A DNA stretch of 64,000 nucleotides, from contig NC_092032.1 of the NCBI RefSeq assembly GCF_042242105.1, positions 20,743,415 through 20,807,414 of the forward strand, in the 5' to 3' direction. The notes below the pieces were generated by a model. It worked only from the letters and a program-made list of their open reading frames with translations, had not been told where the DNA came from and did not search any database. Below are positions 52,369 to 64,000 of this stretch, piece by piece; the first letter of the stretch is position 1; every line of letters starts with the position of its first letter. Made by a program: the position numbers and the translations under genes. Origin of the DNA: Pempheris klunzingeri. Taxonomy: Eukaryota > Chordata > Actinopteri > Acropomatiformes > Pempheridae.

Positions 52369-55300
52369 TTAAACTTTAGTTTGGGGCCAGTTTCTCCTGA
52401 TCCAGATCAAGCTCCTAAAAACAGGGTGTCGTGTGCTGTAAAGACTGTGAAGCATGTTTGGGGAAAATGTAGAGTTAGTGATGTTCGGCTCTATAAATGA
52501 AACTGACTTGACTACTAACAGTGTTTAGTACCTCAGAGTCTCCAGTCTGCAGTCTGGACTCTCCACAAGATCAGACAGCAGCTTCACTCCTGAATCCTGC
52601 AGCTTGTTGTCACTCAGCTGCAGCTCTCTCAGATGGGAGGGGTTGGACTTCAGAGCTGAGGCCAGAGGAGCACAGCTGACCTCTGACAGACTGCACCACA
52701 TCAATCTGAATAAAGAATAAATGATGGAGCTAAAAATCCATATAAAATGCAGTCAGAAGTGTTGAGGGTTTGAATCTGCAGCTCAGCATCACTGTGTCCT
52801 CATCAATGAGCTTTTCCCTAAAAGGAGCAGAGAGACTTTCTCATTGTGTTACTGTGGATCAGCATCATGTCGACCTTCTACGGACAAATAACCATTAATA
52901 ACATGCTGCTGATCTCAGTCAGGTCTGGAAGATCAATACTTTTCTGGTCTGAAGGATCAATATGGTTGATCAGACGTCGATCAGCACATTGGAACAGAAG
53001 TAGGAACATTTCTGCTTCAGGAGGTAAACGTGATCCATTTAAAAACAGATAATGATTCAGGGGATCTTCTGAATGTAGATGTGACCATTTACCAATAATT
53101 CTGAGCATGAACTCACTTTAACCACCAACAGAGGACATTTTCTACACTTTCTTCAACAAACACAGATCTGTTGTGGCTGCACACTGAATTTAATCCAGGA
53201 AACATGAAAATATGAACAAGAGGATATTTACATCTTTAAGGTTGTTAGTTATATATGAAGAGAAATGAGGTTCAGTTGTTAACTGAACACATCAGATCTA
53301 CAATAGTGACAGAGAGTCAGTGAACTGACCTCAGAGTCTCCAGTCTGCAGTCTGGACTCTCCAGAAAACCACACAGCAGCTTCACTCCTGAATCCTGCAG
53401 CTCGTTTCCAAACAGCTCCAGCTCTCTCAGATGGGAGGGGTTGGACTTCAGAGCTGAGGCCAGAGGAGCACAGCTGACCTCTGACAGACTGCAGCACCAC
53501 AATCTGAGTAAAGAATAAATGATGGAGACAAACATTCATTCATAATATGAGCTTTTCCCTAAAAGGAGCAGAGAGACTTTCTCATAGTTACTGTGGATCA
53601 GCATCATGTCCACCTTCTACAGACATCATCCAAATGTCAGCACAACATTCAGACACCTATTGATGATCAATAACATGCTGCTGATCTCAGTCAGGTCTGG
53701 AATCAGAGGATCAGTTCTACATTGGTCCTTTAAACAGCTGCATTTAGAAACAGGCTCTGATCTCTGAGAGTCCCTCTATATATGAGTGTGTGTGTTCTGA
53801 AGATCAATGTCAGTGATCAGACATTATTGGTGAACACACTGAAATCAACAGAACCCAAAGAAATGTTTCTACTTCAGTGAGTAAACTTGATCAGTTTAAA
53901 ACAGATATTAGTTCAGAGGTTCTTCTGGATTCAGATGTGACCATTTACCAACAATTCTAAACATTCATTCCCTTTAAAACTAAGAGAGAACATTTCCTAC
54001 ACTTTCTTCAAGAAGCACAAACCTGTTGTGACTGCTCACTCAACTCAGAAAGGAAATGAACAACTTCATGCATCTTAGTTATATATGAAGAGAAATGAGG
54101 TTCAGTTGTTAACTGAACACATCAGATCTACAATAGTGACAGAGAGTCAGTGAACTGACCTCAGAGTCTCCAGTCTGCAGTCTGGACTCTCCAGAAAACC
54201 ACACAGCAGCTTCACTCCTGAATCCTGCAGCTTGTTGTCACTCAGCTGCAGCTCTCTCAGATGGGAGGGGTTGGACTTCAGAGCTGAGGCCAGAGGAGCA
54301 CAGCTGACCTCTGACAGACTGCAGGACCTCAGTCTGAATAAAGAATAAATGATGTAACTTTAGAAGACGATGTTCATTGAAATCATTCAGCGTTTAATAA
54401 TCAGCTCAGAGCTGAAGAAGGTTTAGAACGGAGACGTTTAGTAAATCTCCAAACAGCTGAAGCCAACAGGATGCAGGTTAAACAGTGTAAAATATAAACA
54501 GTGACACTGAGCTCTCATTAATATTCATGACAACGTGCTGCTTCTTCAGTAAAGACGCAGTGACGTCACCTCTTCAACTCTGCAGCTCCACCAGTGGCTC
54601 CATCTCTACAAACTCATGTTGTGCAGCCAAACACAATAAAAACCCTCAGAAACTGATTTAAGATTCGACTCCAGATCCCAAACTTCTGAAAGATGCCAAA
54701 GATGTCAGGATGGATTTAGAGGAAAAGACACTTTAGCATTAACATACTGAGTGTGGTTCAGTATCACCAGTTTAATAATAGCAATAATAATAATAATAAT
54801 TTCAGAAGTTTAACGTCACCACAACCTTCACATCATATTAATCTGAGCACAGAAGTCAAACCTGGTGTTTAGTACCTCAGAGTCTCCAGTCTGCAGTCTG
54901 GACTCTCCAGAAAACCACACAGCAGCTTCACTCCTGAATCCTGCAGCTTGTTGTGACTCAGCTCCAGATCTCTCAGATGGGAGGGGTTGGACTTCAGAGC
55001 TGAGGCCAGAGGAGCACAGCTGACCTCTGACAGACTGCAGCACCACAATCTGAATAAAGAATAAATGATGGAGCTAAAAATCCATATAAAATGCAGTCAG
55101 AAGTGTTGAGGGTTTGAATCTGCAGCTCAGCATCACTGTGTCCTCATCAATGAGCTTTTCCCTAAAAGGAGCAGAGAGACTTTCTCATTGTGTTACTGTG
55201 GATCAGCATCATGTCGACCTTCTACGGACAAATAACCATTAATAACATGCTGCTGATCTCAGTCAGGTCTGGAAGATCAATACTTTTCTGGTCTGAAGGA

Positions 55301-58300
55301 TCAATATGGTTGATCAGACGTCGATCAGCACATTGGAACAGAAGTAGGAACATTTCTGCTTCAGGAGGTAAACGTGATCCATTTAAAAACAGATAATGAT
55401 TCAGGGGATCTTCTGAATGTAGATGTGACCATTTACCAATAATTCTGAGCATGAACTCACTTTAACCACCAACAGAGGACATTTTCTACACTTTCTTCAA
55501 CAAACACAGATCTGTTGTGGCTGCACACTGAATTTAATCCAGGAAACATGAAAATATGAACAAGAGGATATTTACATCTTTAAGGTTGTTAGTTATATAT
55601 GAAGAGAAATGAGGTTCAGTTGTTAACTGAACACATCAGATCTACAATAGTGACAGAGAGTCAGTGAACTGACCTCAGAGTCTCCAGTCTGCAGTCTGGA
55701 CTCTCCAGAAAACCACACAGCAGCTTCACTCCTGAATCCTGCAGCTTGTTGTCACTCAGCTCCAGATCTCTCAGATGGGAGGGGTTGGACTTCAGAGCTG
55801 AGACCAGAGGAGCACAGCTGACCTCTGACAGACTGCAGTCCATCAATCTGAATAAAGAATAAATGATGTAACTTTAGAAGACGATGTTCACTGAATCATT
55901 CAGCGTTTAATAATCAGCTCAGAGCTGAAGAAGGTTTAGAACGGAGACGTTTAGTAAATCTCCAAACAGCTGAAGCCAACAGGATGCAGGTTAAACAGTG
56001 TAAAATACAAACAGTGACACTGAGCTCTCATTAATATTCATGACAACGTGCTGCTTCTTCAGTAAAGACGCAGTGACGTCACCTCTTCAACTCTGCAGCT
56101 CCACCAGTGGCTCCATCTCTACAAACTCATGTTGTGCAGCCAAACACAATAAAAACCCTCAGAAACTGATTTAAGATTCGACTCCAGATCCCAAACTTCT
56201 GAAAGATGCCAAAGATGTCAGGATGGATTTAGAGGAAAAGACACTTTAGCATTAACATACTGAGTGTGGTTCAGTATCCCCAGTTTAATAACAGTAACTA
56301 GAAACAGTTCCTGAATAACTGCAGTGTGAATGCTGCTCTGCTTCCATCTGGTGGCTCAAACGTCACTAATGAGCTGCTGCTCATCAGCTGTCACTCTGTG
56401 CTCACACGCAGCTCTTTTCATTGAGATTTCTTGAGATTGAGATCCAGGTTTTACTCAGAACGGTACGTGTCGCGGCCATAACGTGTGGCCCAGTGGAGAG
56501 AAGAGGGTCTGCTGAACACGTACATGTAGTTTGAGGTCTCTACCTTTAAAATGAGAGAACTGGAGCAGGTTAGAAAAGTCTTAGTTTCTGCCTCCCTCCT
56601 CAACTTTCAGCTCTCACTTAACATGGCGGTCAATGAGGCAGTCGGTCGGCACTCCCGTCGCTCCGAGGCTCGTAGCGGGAGCTGCGTACGTTTCTGCGTG
56701 TTCTGAGTCACATCGCTGCGTCGGCAAGGATTTTCCCGACGTTTTGATGCACAAATGGTGAGTGTGAGTGACACACTGAGGGCGTGAGAGCGTTTTAAAG
56801 ACAACATTTCCAGGCGAACTTTCCGCTCCACATACACACTCATTATAAAATGTGAGAAGGAGGGAAAACGGCACAAAACTAAAACTGTGATCTTGTCAAA
56901 ACAGTAGATCACAGAGCTGAACCGACACCACCGTGAGCAGCAGGAGACTCTGCTGAAGATGAAGATGTGTCATTTGTTTGGACAAAGTTGAAAAATGACC
57001 TCAATGTCACAGTTTTAAAAGTCCAAACTTTGTGGGTTTGGTCAAAGATTTCAGAGCCAAAATAACATTAGAGTGAATGAGGGGGTTGAAGTGGTTTCCT
57101 GGTGCTTTGGGGCCGAAAGTTCAAAAACCGTGAGTCCGACAGCTGAAATGGTCACAGGCTCTTAAAGAAGACACATTTCTCTACGTTTTGATGTATAAAT
57201 TGTGTAGAAAAAGTTGAAGGTGTCGACGTTAAAAGGGCTGAAGAGAGAAAATTGTTGAAGAAGCACAAAGGCTGAGTAGCAGCAGGTGGTGACATCACTG
57301 ATGACATCACCCACTCTAGGCAGCGCAATACACACTCATTATAAAATGTGAGAAGGAGGGAAAACGGCACAAAACTAAAACTGTGATTTCGTCAAAACCG
57401 TAAAAGATATCAAAAAGCTGAATGATGTGGAAACAGCTGAAGGTCTTGTGACCTGTTTAACAGTTGAATGGAGTCTCTAGCTGAAAGTATGAGGGAGCTA
57501 TAAGCTTTCTAAGTGGAGGAAGTTGAAGAGAATTTGAAAATTCCTCCCAAAAAGTTCAGTTTTAAAGAAAAGTTTAAATATTGTAAAAAGTTTCAAAGGT
57601 AGAATTGTGAAAAGTCAAAGCTCCCTAGAGACCGACGAGCTGAACACTTTGATGTTGGAACCGTTTCTGTAGCTCAAAGTGTGGAGCAGTTGAAACGCTG
57701 CAATGAAGAATAAAACAGGATATCAATAGTGTGAATGCTGCAACACAGCATTCACACTATTGATTTCACAAGTTTAACGTCACCACAACCTTCACATCAT
57801 ATAAATCTGAGCACGGAAGTCAAACCTGGTGTTTAGTACCTCAGAGTCTCCAGTCTGCAGTCTGGACTCTCCAGAAAACCACACAGCAGCTTCACTCCTG
57901 AATCCTGCAGCTTGTTCTTACTCAGCTCCAGATCTCTCAGATGGGAGGGGTTGGACTTCAGAGCTGAGACCAGAGGAGCACAGCTGACCTCTGACAGACT
58001 GCAGCACATCAATCTGAATAAAGAATAAATGATGTAACTTTAGAAGACGATGTTCACTGAATCATTCAGCGTTTAATAATCAGCTCAGAGCTGAAGAAGG
58101 TTTAGAACGGAGACGTTTAGTAAATCTCCAAACAGCTGAACCCAACAGGATGCAGGTTAAACAGTGTAAAATACAAACAGTGACACTGAGCTCTCATTAA
58201 TATTCATGACAACGTGCTGCTTCTTCAGTAAAGACGCAGTGACGTCACCTCTTCAACTCTGCAGCTCCACCAGTGGCTCCATCTCTACAAACTCATGTTG

Positions 58301-61300
58301 TGCAGCCAAACACAATAAAAACCCTCAGAAACTGATTTAAGATTCGACTCCAGATCCCAAACTTCTGAAAGATGCCAAAGATGTCAGGATGGATTTAGAG
58401 GAAAAGACACTTTAGCAGTAACATACTGAGTGTGGTTCAGTATCACCAGTTTAATAATAGCAAGAATAATAATAATAATAATAATAATTTCACAAGTTTA
58501 ACGTCACCACAACCTTCACATCATATTAATCTGAGCACAGAAGTCAAACGTGGTGTTTAGTACCTCAGAGTCTCCAGTCTGCAGTCTGGACTCTCCAGAA
58601 AACCACACAGCAGCTTCACTCCTGAATCCTGCAGCTTGTTCACACTCAGCTCCAGATCTCTCAGATGGGAGGGGTTGGACTTCAGAGCTGAGACCAGAGG
58701 AGCACAGCTGACCTCTGACAGTCTGCAGTCCTTCAATCTGAATAAAGAATAAATGATGGAGACAAACATTCATTCATAATATGAGCTTTTCCCTAAAAGG
58801 AGCAGAGAGACTTTCTCATAGTTACTGTGGATCAGCATCATGTCCACCTTCTACAGACATCATCCAAATGTCAGCACAACATTCAGACACCTATTGATGA
58901 TCAATAACATGCTGCTGATCTCAGTCAGGTCTGGAATCAGAGGATCAGTTCTACATTGGTCCTTTAAACAGCTGCATTTAGAAACAGGCTCTGATCTCTG
59001 AGAGTCCCTCTATATATGAGTGAGTGTGTTCTGAAGATCAATGTCAGTGATCAGACATTATTGGTGAACACACTGAAATCAACAGAAACCAAAGAAATGT
59101 TTCTACTTCAGTGAGTAAACTTGATCAGTTTAAAACAGATATTAGTTCAGAGGTTCTTCTGGATTCAGATGTGACCATTTACCAACAATTCTAAACATTC
59201 ATTCCCTTTAAAACTAAGAGAGAACATTTCCTACACTTTCTTCAAGAAGCACAAACCTGTTGTGACTGCTCACTCAACTCAGAAAGGAAACGAACAACTT
59301 CATGCATCTTAGTTATATATGAAGAGAAATGAGGTTCAGTTGTTAACTGAACACATCAGATCTACAATAGTGACAGAGAGTCAGTGAACTGACCTCAGAG
59401 TCTCCAGTCTGCAGTCTGGACTCTCCAGAAAACCACACAGCAGCTTCACTCCTGAATCCTGCAGCTTGTTGTTACTCAGGTCCAGCTCTCTCAGATGGGA
59501 GGGGTTGGACTTCAGAGCTGAGACCAGAGGAGCACAGCTGACCTCTGACAGACTGCAGCACCTCAATCTGAATAAAGAATAAATGATGTAACTTTAGAAG
59601 ACGATGTTCAGTGAAATCATTCAGCGTTTAATAATCAGCTCAGAGCTGAAGAAGGTTTAGAACGGAGACGTTTAGTAAATCTCCAAACAGCTGAACCCAA
59701 CAGGATGCAGGTTAAACAGTGTAAAATACAAACAGTGACACTGAGCTCTCATTAATATTCATGACAACGTGCTGCTTCTTCAGTAAAGACGCAGTGACGT
59801 CACCTCTTCAACTCTGCAGCTCCACCAGTGGCTCCATCTCTACAAACTCATGTTGTGCAGCCAAACACAATAAAAACCCTCAGAAACTGATTTAAGATTC
59901 GACTCCAGATCCCAAACTTCTGAAAGATGCCAAAGAACAAAAGTCATCTCCAATATTTCTGTTAGGAACAGTGGAGTCATAAAATCACAGCTTCTTCAGT
60001 TTAAACTCTTCAGTCACTAGAAGCATCATAAAGCTTCAGAAACATGTTGGAAAAAGAAAATCCTGAATACATTTGTTATTGTCTGATAGTTGAAACAGAG
60101 ATTATTGATCTGTTCTTTGTATGCATGTCTTTTTTATTACCACTTATTTAAACCATGACGGGAACATGAGATGAAAATCAGCTGTTTAAGAGGTTCAGAG
60201 TGAATCCTTCTGTGCACATTGATCTTTATTACAGTTTGAAATGTGCAGCTCAACATTTCTCTGCTGCAGACAATGGACTAAACCACTGAAGAAGAAAACA
60301 GACTGAAACATGCTTTTATGGTCTTTTAATGCATCTTCTCTTCAGCTTGAACTGTTTATGTTCTTGTGCTTTTATCATCTTTTACCTGCAGTTTAATGTC
60401 TTGTTTCTATTGTGCTTTCTGTCCCTGGAAGCACTTTGAATTGTGTAGCTGCCATTGAAGTCAGCTTTGTAACTGAAGTTCATTTAATTACTTTTGAGTT
60501 AAAAACAGGAATGATTTAGTTAATAAATAGATGTTTTGTTGTTTTATATAAATAAGTTTAAAGGATTCAGAAACACACAATGGTGAATATTGTAGAAAAG
60601 GGAACCTTTCTGTTTACCTTGTTGGGGTCAGGTCAGTTTTTGTAGACGCACTATATCAATCACCACATGAAGCGACGCAGTGATTGTAATGGATGCTGGA
60701 AAACATCCACCTTAAAAAGACATGTTAATGATGAGTCTGACAGGGTGAAGCTTGCACTCAAAGCAGTCCTTAAAGATGTAGCAGGGACTGGGTCAGGACA
60801 GCACCTGGTAGACTGACTGTCATTCAACAGTCTATATAATTGTTGATCAGGTGTAGTGGTGAACATCGACCTGTTTCTGCTACGACGACTCATGTTGCTG
60901 TCAGCATCTAAGACAATGGCTGCTCTACCTGAGGTGATGTTGTTGTTAAAGAACATTTAAAATCCCTCACATCCAGTTGAAGATATTTGGCTCAGGCCTT
61001 CACTGACAGAGGCAGGACTGAGATACCGGTGTATGGAAATGAGCTCCTCTTACATCTTCACTGACTGAAGGACCAAACAGTGACTCTGTGGAAGCTGCAC
61101 AACCGTCCTGTCAAACACTCCATTTATCACCTTTTTCTCACAAATGTTCAGCTATTTGGAACAAAGAGATCATTTCTGAAGAAACTTCTTCAGGTGTTTA
61201 AAGTGATGAACTACTATGATAAATTCATGAACTGACCGCAGAGTCTCCAGTCCACAGTTTGGACTCTCTAGTCCAGCAGACAGCTGCTTCACTCCAGACT

Positions 61301-63582
61301 CTTTCTGCTGATTAAGACTCAGCTCCAGCTCTCTCAGATGGGAGGGGCTGGACTTCAGAGCTGAGGCAACGATTTCATAGTGACTCTCTGAGAGAGAACA
61401 GCCAGACAGCCTGTCATGAAACAGAAATTACAAAGCATCATATTATAAAAGAGGACACCTGATATTGATATCATGCATGTGATGATGAAATAGTTTAACA
61501 TTTCCTGATTGGAGCTTTGCTTTGACATCACACCTCTGCAGTGCAGCATTTGTTTTACCAGGGCTGTATGAGGCCTCCATCACCCAAAGGAAGGTAGATA
61601 GAAGAACAGCAACAATATTACAATTATTAGAAATAAGCAGAAGGCTGTGATCATTTATTTGACAGCTAGAAAACAAAACCAACTGAAGAGTCAATGTTTT
61701 CTGTTGTTGTCAAAGTATTTGAAACAACTCAAGAACAAACAGATCACTATTTTAAGAACTTACCGAACTTTTCTGCAGTTCCTCACAGCTGGAATCAGCC
61801 TCCGTCGTCCCTCCTCTGATGTGTTGTACTTCTCCAGGTCAAACTCCTCCAGAACCTCCTCTGACATCTGCAGCATGTAGGCCAGAGCTGAGCAGTGGAT
61901 CTGTGAGAGCTTCTTCTTTAATCTCTTCCCTGACTTCAGGAACTCTTGGATCTCCTGATGGACTGAGTGGTTGTTCATCTCCGTCAGACAGTGGAAGATG
62001 TTGATGCTTCTGTCTGGAGAGACTTCGTCCGTCTTTCTCCTCTTCAGGGTGTTGATGGCTCTCTGAATGACTTCTGGACTGTTGTCTGTCCGACCCAGCA
62101 GGCCTCCTAAGAGTCTCTGGTTGGACTCCACAGAGAGGCCATGAAGGAAGCGGACAAACAGGTCCAGGTGGCCATTTTTGCTTTGAAGGGATCTCTCCAT
62201 GGCTCTCTTCAAGAAGACATCCAGGGATGAGTGATCCCTACCTCCCAGGAAGTCCTTCAGCACCTCTGTGTTCCTGTTGGTGTAACAGTGGAACATGTAG
62301 ACTGCAGCCAGAAACTCCTGAACGCTCAGGTGAACGAAGCAGTAGACTGTTTTCTGGAAGATCACACTCTCTCTTTTGAAGATCTCGGTACAAACTCCTG
62401 AGTACACCGAGGCCTCTGTGGCGTCCAGACCGACCTGCTCCAGGTCTTCCTGGTAGAACATGATGTTTCCTTTCTGCAGCTGTTCAAACGCCAGCCTCCC
62501 CAGCTTCAGGAGAACGTCCCCGTCAGCCTCCATCAGCTCCTGTGGACTCGTCTCATGTCCCCCCTCGTACTTCTGCTTCTTCCTCTTTGTCTGAACCAGC
62601 AGGAAGTGTGAGTACAGGTCAGTCAGGGTCTTGGGCAGCTCTCCTCTCTGGTCTGTAGTCAACATGTGCTCCAGAACTGTGGCAGTGATCCAGCAGAAGA
62701 CTGGGATCAGACACATGATGTGGAGGCTCCTGGAGGCCTTGATGTGTGAGATGATCCTGCTGGACAGATCTTCATCACTGACTCTCCTCCTGAAGTACTC
62801 CTCCTTCTGGGCGTCAGTGAAGCCTCGTACCTCTGTTACCCTGTCAACACATGCAGGAGGGATCTGATTGGCTGCTGCAGGTCTGGAAGTGATCCAGACA
62901 AGAGCCGCTGGAAGCAGATTCCCCTTGATGAGGTTTATCAGCAGCACGTTGACCGACGACTTCTGGGTGACGTCAGAAACGACCTCCTTGTTGCTGAAAT
63001 CCAGTGACAGTCTGCTTTCATCCAGGCCGTCAAAGATGAACAACAGTTTACAGACGGCGAGCTTCTCTGCGGTGACCTTCTGTAACGTTGGATGGAAAAC
63101 ATGGAGCAGCCTGAGAAGACTGAGCTGCTCGTCTCTGATCAGGTTCAGCTCCCTGAACGAAAGCAGAACCACCAGACTGACATCTTGGTTTTCCAAACCC
63201 TCCGCCCAGTCCAGAGTGAACTTCTGCACTGAGAAGGTTTTTCCGACACCGGCGACGCCGTTCGTCAGAGCGACTCTAATGGGTGTCTGTTGGTGAGGTA
63301 AGGCTTTAAAGATGTCCTGGCACTTGATTGGAGCGTCATGGAGGCTCTTCTTCTTGGAAGTCGTCTCCAGCTGCCTCACCTCATGTTGGGTATTAACCTC
63401 TTCGCTCTGCCCCTCTGTGATGAAGAGCTCAGTGTAGATCCTGTTGAGGAGGGTTCCACTTCCTGCTTCATCACTTCCTGCTTCATCACTTCCTGCTTCA
63501 TCACTTCCTTCAGTCACACGTTCACATCTCCTCCTCAGGCTGATCTTATGTTCATCTAGAACCTCCTGCAGACCACCATTCA
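52369..63582 (-). CDS. NLR copy B: FISNA-NACHT-LRR protein, 5' exons outside the window
   Basis: Exons in transcript order: 63582-61764 (FISNA-NACHT), then nine 174-nt LRR exons (61410-61237, 59567-59394, 58737-58564, 58013-57840, 55847-55674, 55049-54876, 54333-54160, 53503-53330, 52705-52532) and a tentative last exon 52414-52369. The NACHT exon begins with the split ATG giving [13 protein letters not shown]. It has FISNA ([14 protein letters not shown]), Walker A GVAGVGKT and Walker [12 protein letters not shown]. Compared with copy A it lacks a 27-codon acidic segment (81 bp, in frame) and has one more LRR exon. Its NACHT acceptor is AAG rather than TAG. If the missing RING and N-terminal exons match copy A, the total is 3888 nt, 1295 residues, in frame. 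No disabling mutation is seen. Confidence 0.85.
52532..61410 (-). repeat. LRR exon-intron cassette array of NLR copy B
   Basis: Nine 174-nt phase-2 exons with the same intron types as copy A. Variable beta-strand tetrads in transcript order after the first exon: SNNK, SVNK, SKNK, SDNK, SHNK, SDNK, FGNE, SDNK. The cassette at 57840-58490 has no positional partner in copy A. Confidence 0.92.
56323..57763. mobile_element. About 1.44-kb dispersed element in an NLR copy B intron
   Basis: Duplicate of 35020-36460, including the perfect 17-bp hairpin with loop CAACA (57724-57762). The extra LRR cassette begins directly to its right. Confidence 0.6.
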
Positions 63583-64000
63583 CTTAAAAAGAGAGAAAGA
63601 TTGAAACAAAGCAAAGACAGTTTGACGATGTGCTGGTTGTTCTCATGACCCATAAAAATGATGAATATAAGAAAATGAATAAAGTCCACTTTTGGAGTTT
63701 TTCCCTTGTTTCCAGTGTCTCTCCTTGTCTGGGTTTGTGTATTGTGTAGCTCCTTTGCTCACTCTCCCTGCTGAACACCTGTGCTCACCTGTTCCTGGCC
63801 TGTTACTGTGTTCCCTTGTGCCTCAGGATAACCCTTCAGCTGCCTTTCTGCCCTCCTGCTTGCATCCAACGCTTGTGCAGCTCCAGCCTGCTCACAGCAT
63901 CCACTCTTACTGCTTTGTCCTCTGCCATCACCAGCCATTCACCTCTCAGATTCATCTTATGACTGAAGCTCAGTCATGTAGTTATGGTCAGTCACTGCCT

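Larger units (their letters stand above)
48240..64000. repeat. Tandem segmental duplication, unit 2 (truncated by the window)
   Basis: Direct repeat of 26618 onward. Differences from unit 1: about 336 bp extra in the AT-rich spacer (about 49735-50100); two segments missing (those around 29360-29705 and 29795-30105 of unit 1); one extra LRR exon-intron cassette (about 57765-58490); 81 bp missing from the NACHT exon. Unit 2 should continue beyond the window with RING and N-terminal exons. Confidence 0.92.

Overview
The window is vertebrate nuclear DNA, almost certainly from a teleost fish. Genes are split into short exons with GT-AG introns. (TG/CA)n, (GATA/GACA)n and minisatellite tracts are abundant. 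The proteins are vertebrate orthologues, and half of the window holds fish-type NLR (FISNA-NACHT-LRR) genes. I reconstructed exons by joining splice sites in consistent reading phase and comparing the products with remembered vertebrate families; no database search was possible.

Layout. (1) 86-1166, minus strand: the first three coding exons of a clavesin (CRAL-TRIO lipid-transfer) gene that runs off the left edge. (2) 1170-7029: repeat-rich intergenic DNA. (3) 7030-14182, plus strand: riok3, a complete 13-exon gene of 509 codons plus stop. (4) 16718-26357, plus strand: rmc1 (C18orf8/Mic1), a complete 21-exon gene of 655 codons plus stop. The riok3-rmc1 neighbourhood matches the human chromosome 18 arrangement. 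(5) 26618 to the right edge: a direct tandem duplication with a unit of about 21.6 kb. Unit 1 (26618-48239) carries a complete RING-FISNA-NACHT-LRR gene on the minus strand (31067-44530). Unit 2 (48240-64000, cut by the window edge) carries a near-identical gene whose 5' exons lie beyond the window (52369-63582). Between the two NLR genes is a DNA element of about 3.1 kb with degenerate terminal inverted repeats (45078-48216). It encloses a three-exon remnant of an uncharacterised fish gene family on the plus strand and ends about 24 bp from the duplication junction.

How the genes relate. riok3 (ribosome maturation and antiviral signalling kinase) and rmc1 (RAB7 activation with MON1-CCZ1) are housekeeping genes. 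Clavesin is an endosomal lipid-binding protein. The NLR pair is a lineage-specific innate-immunity expansion. Its LRR region is built from repeated 174-nt exons with almost identical introns. The two copies differ mainly in the number of LRR exons, in a 27-codon acidic insert, and in the exposed residues of the LRR beta-strands. Both copies have lost the C-terminal B30.2 domain seen in many fish NLRs; its degraded remnant lies just past their poly(A) signals.

The strongest leads are the focused variation of LRR codons between otherwise near-identical copies, the TIR-bounded element at the duplication junction, the B30.2 relic, an ISRE upstream of the intact NLR, and paired AC/TG repeats at the two ends of rmc1 intron 8.
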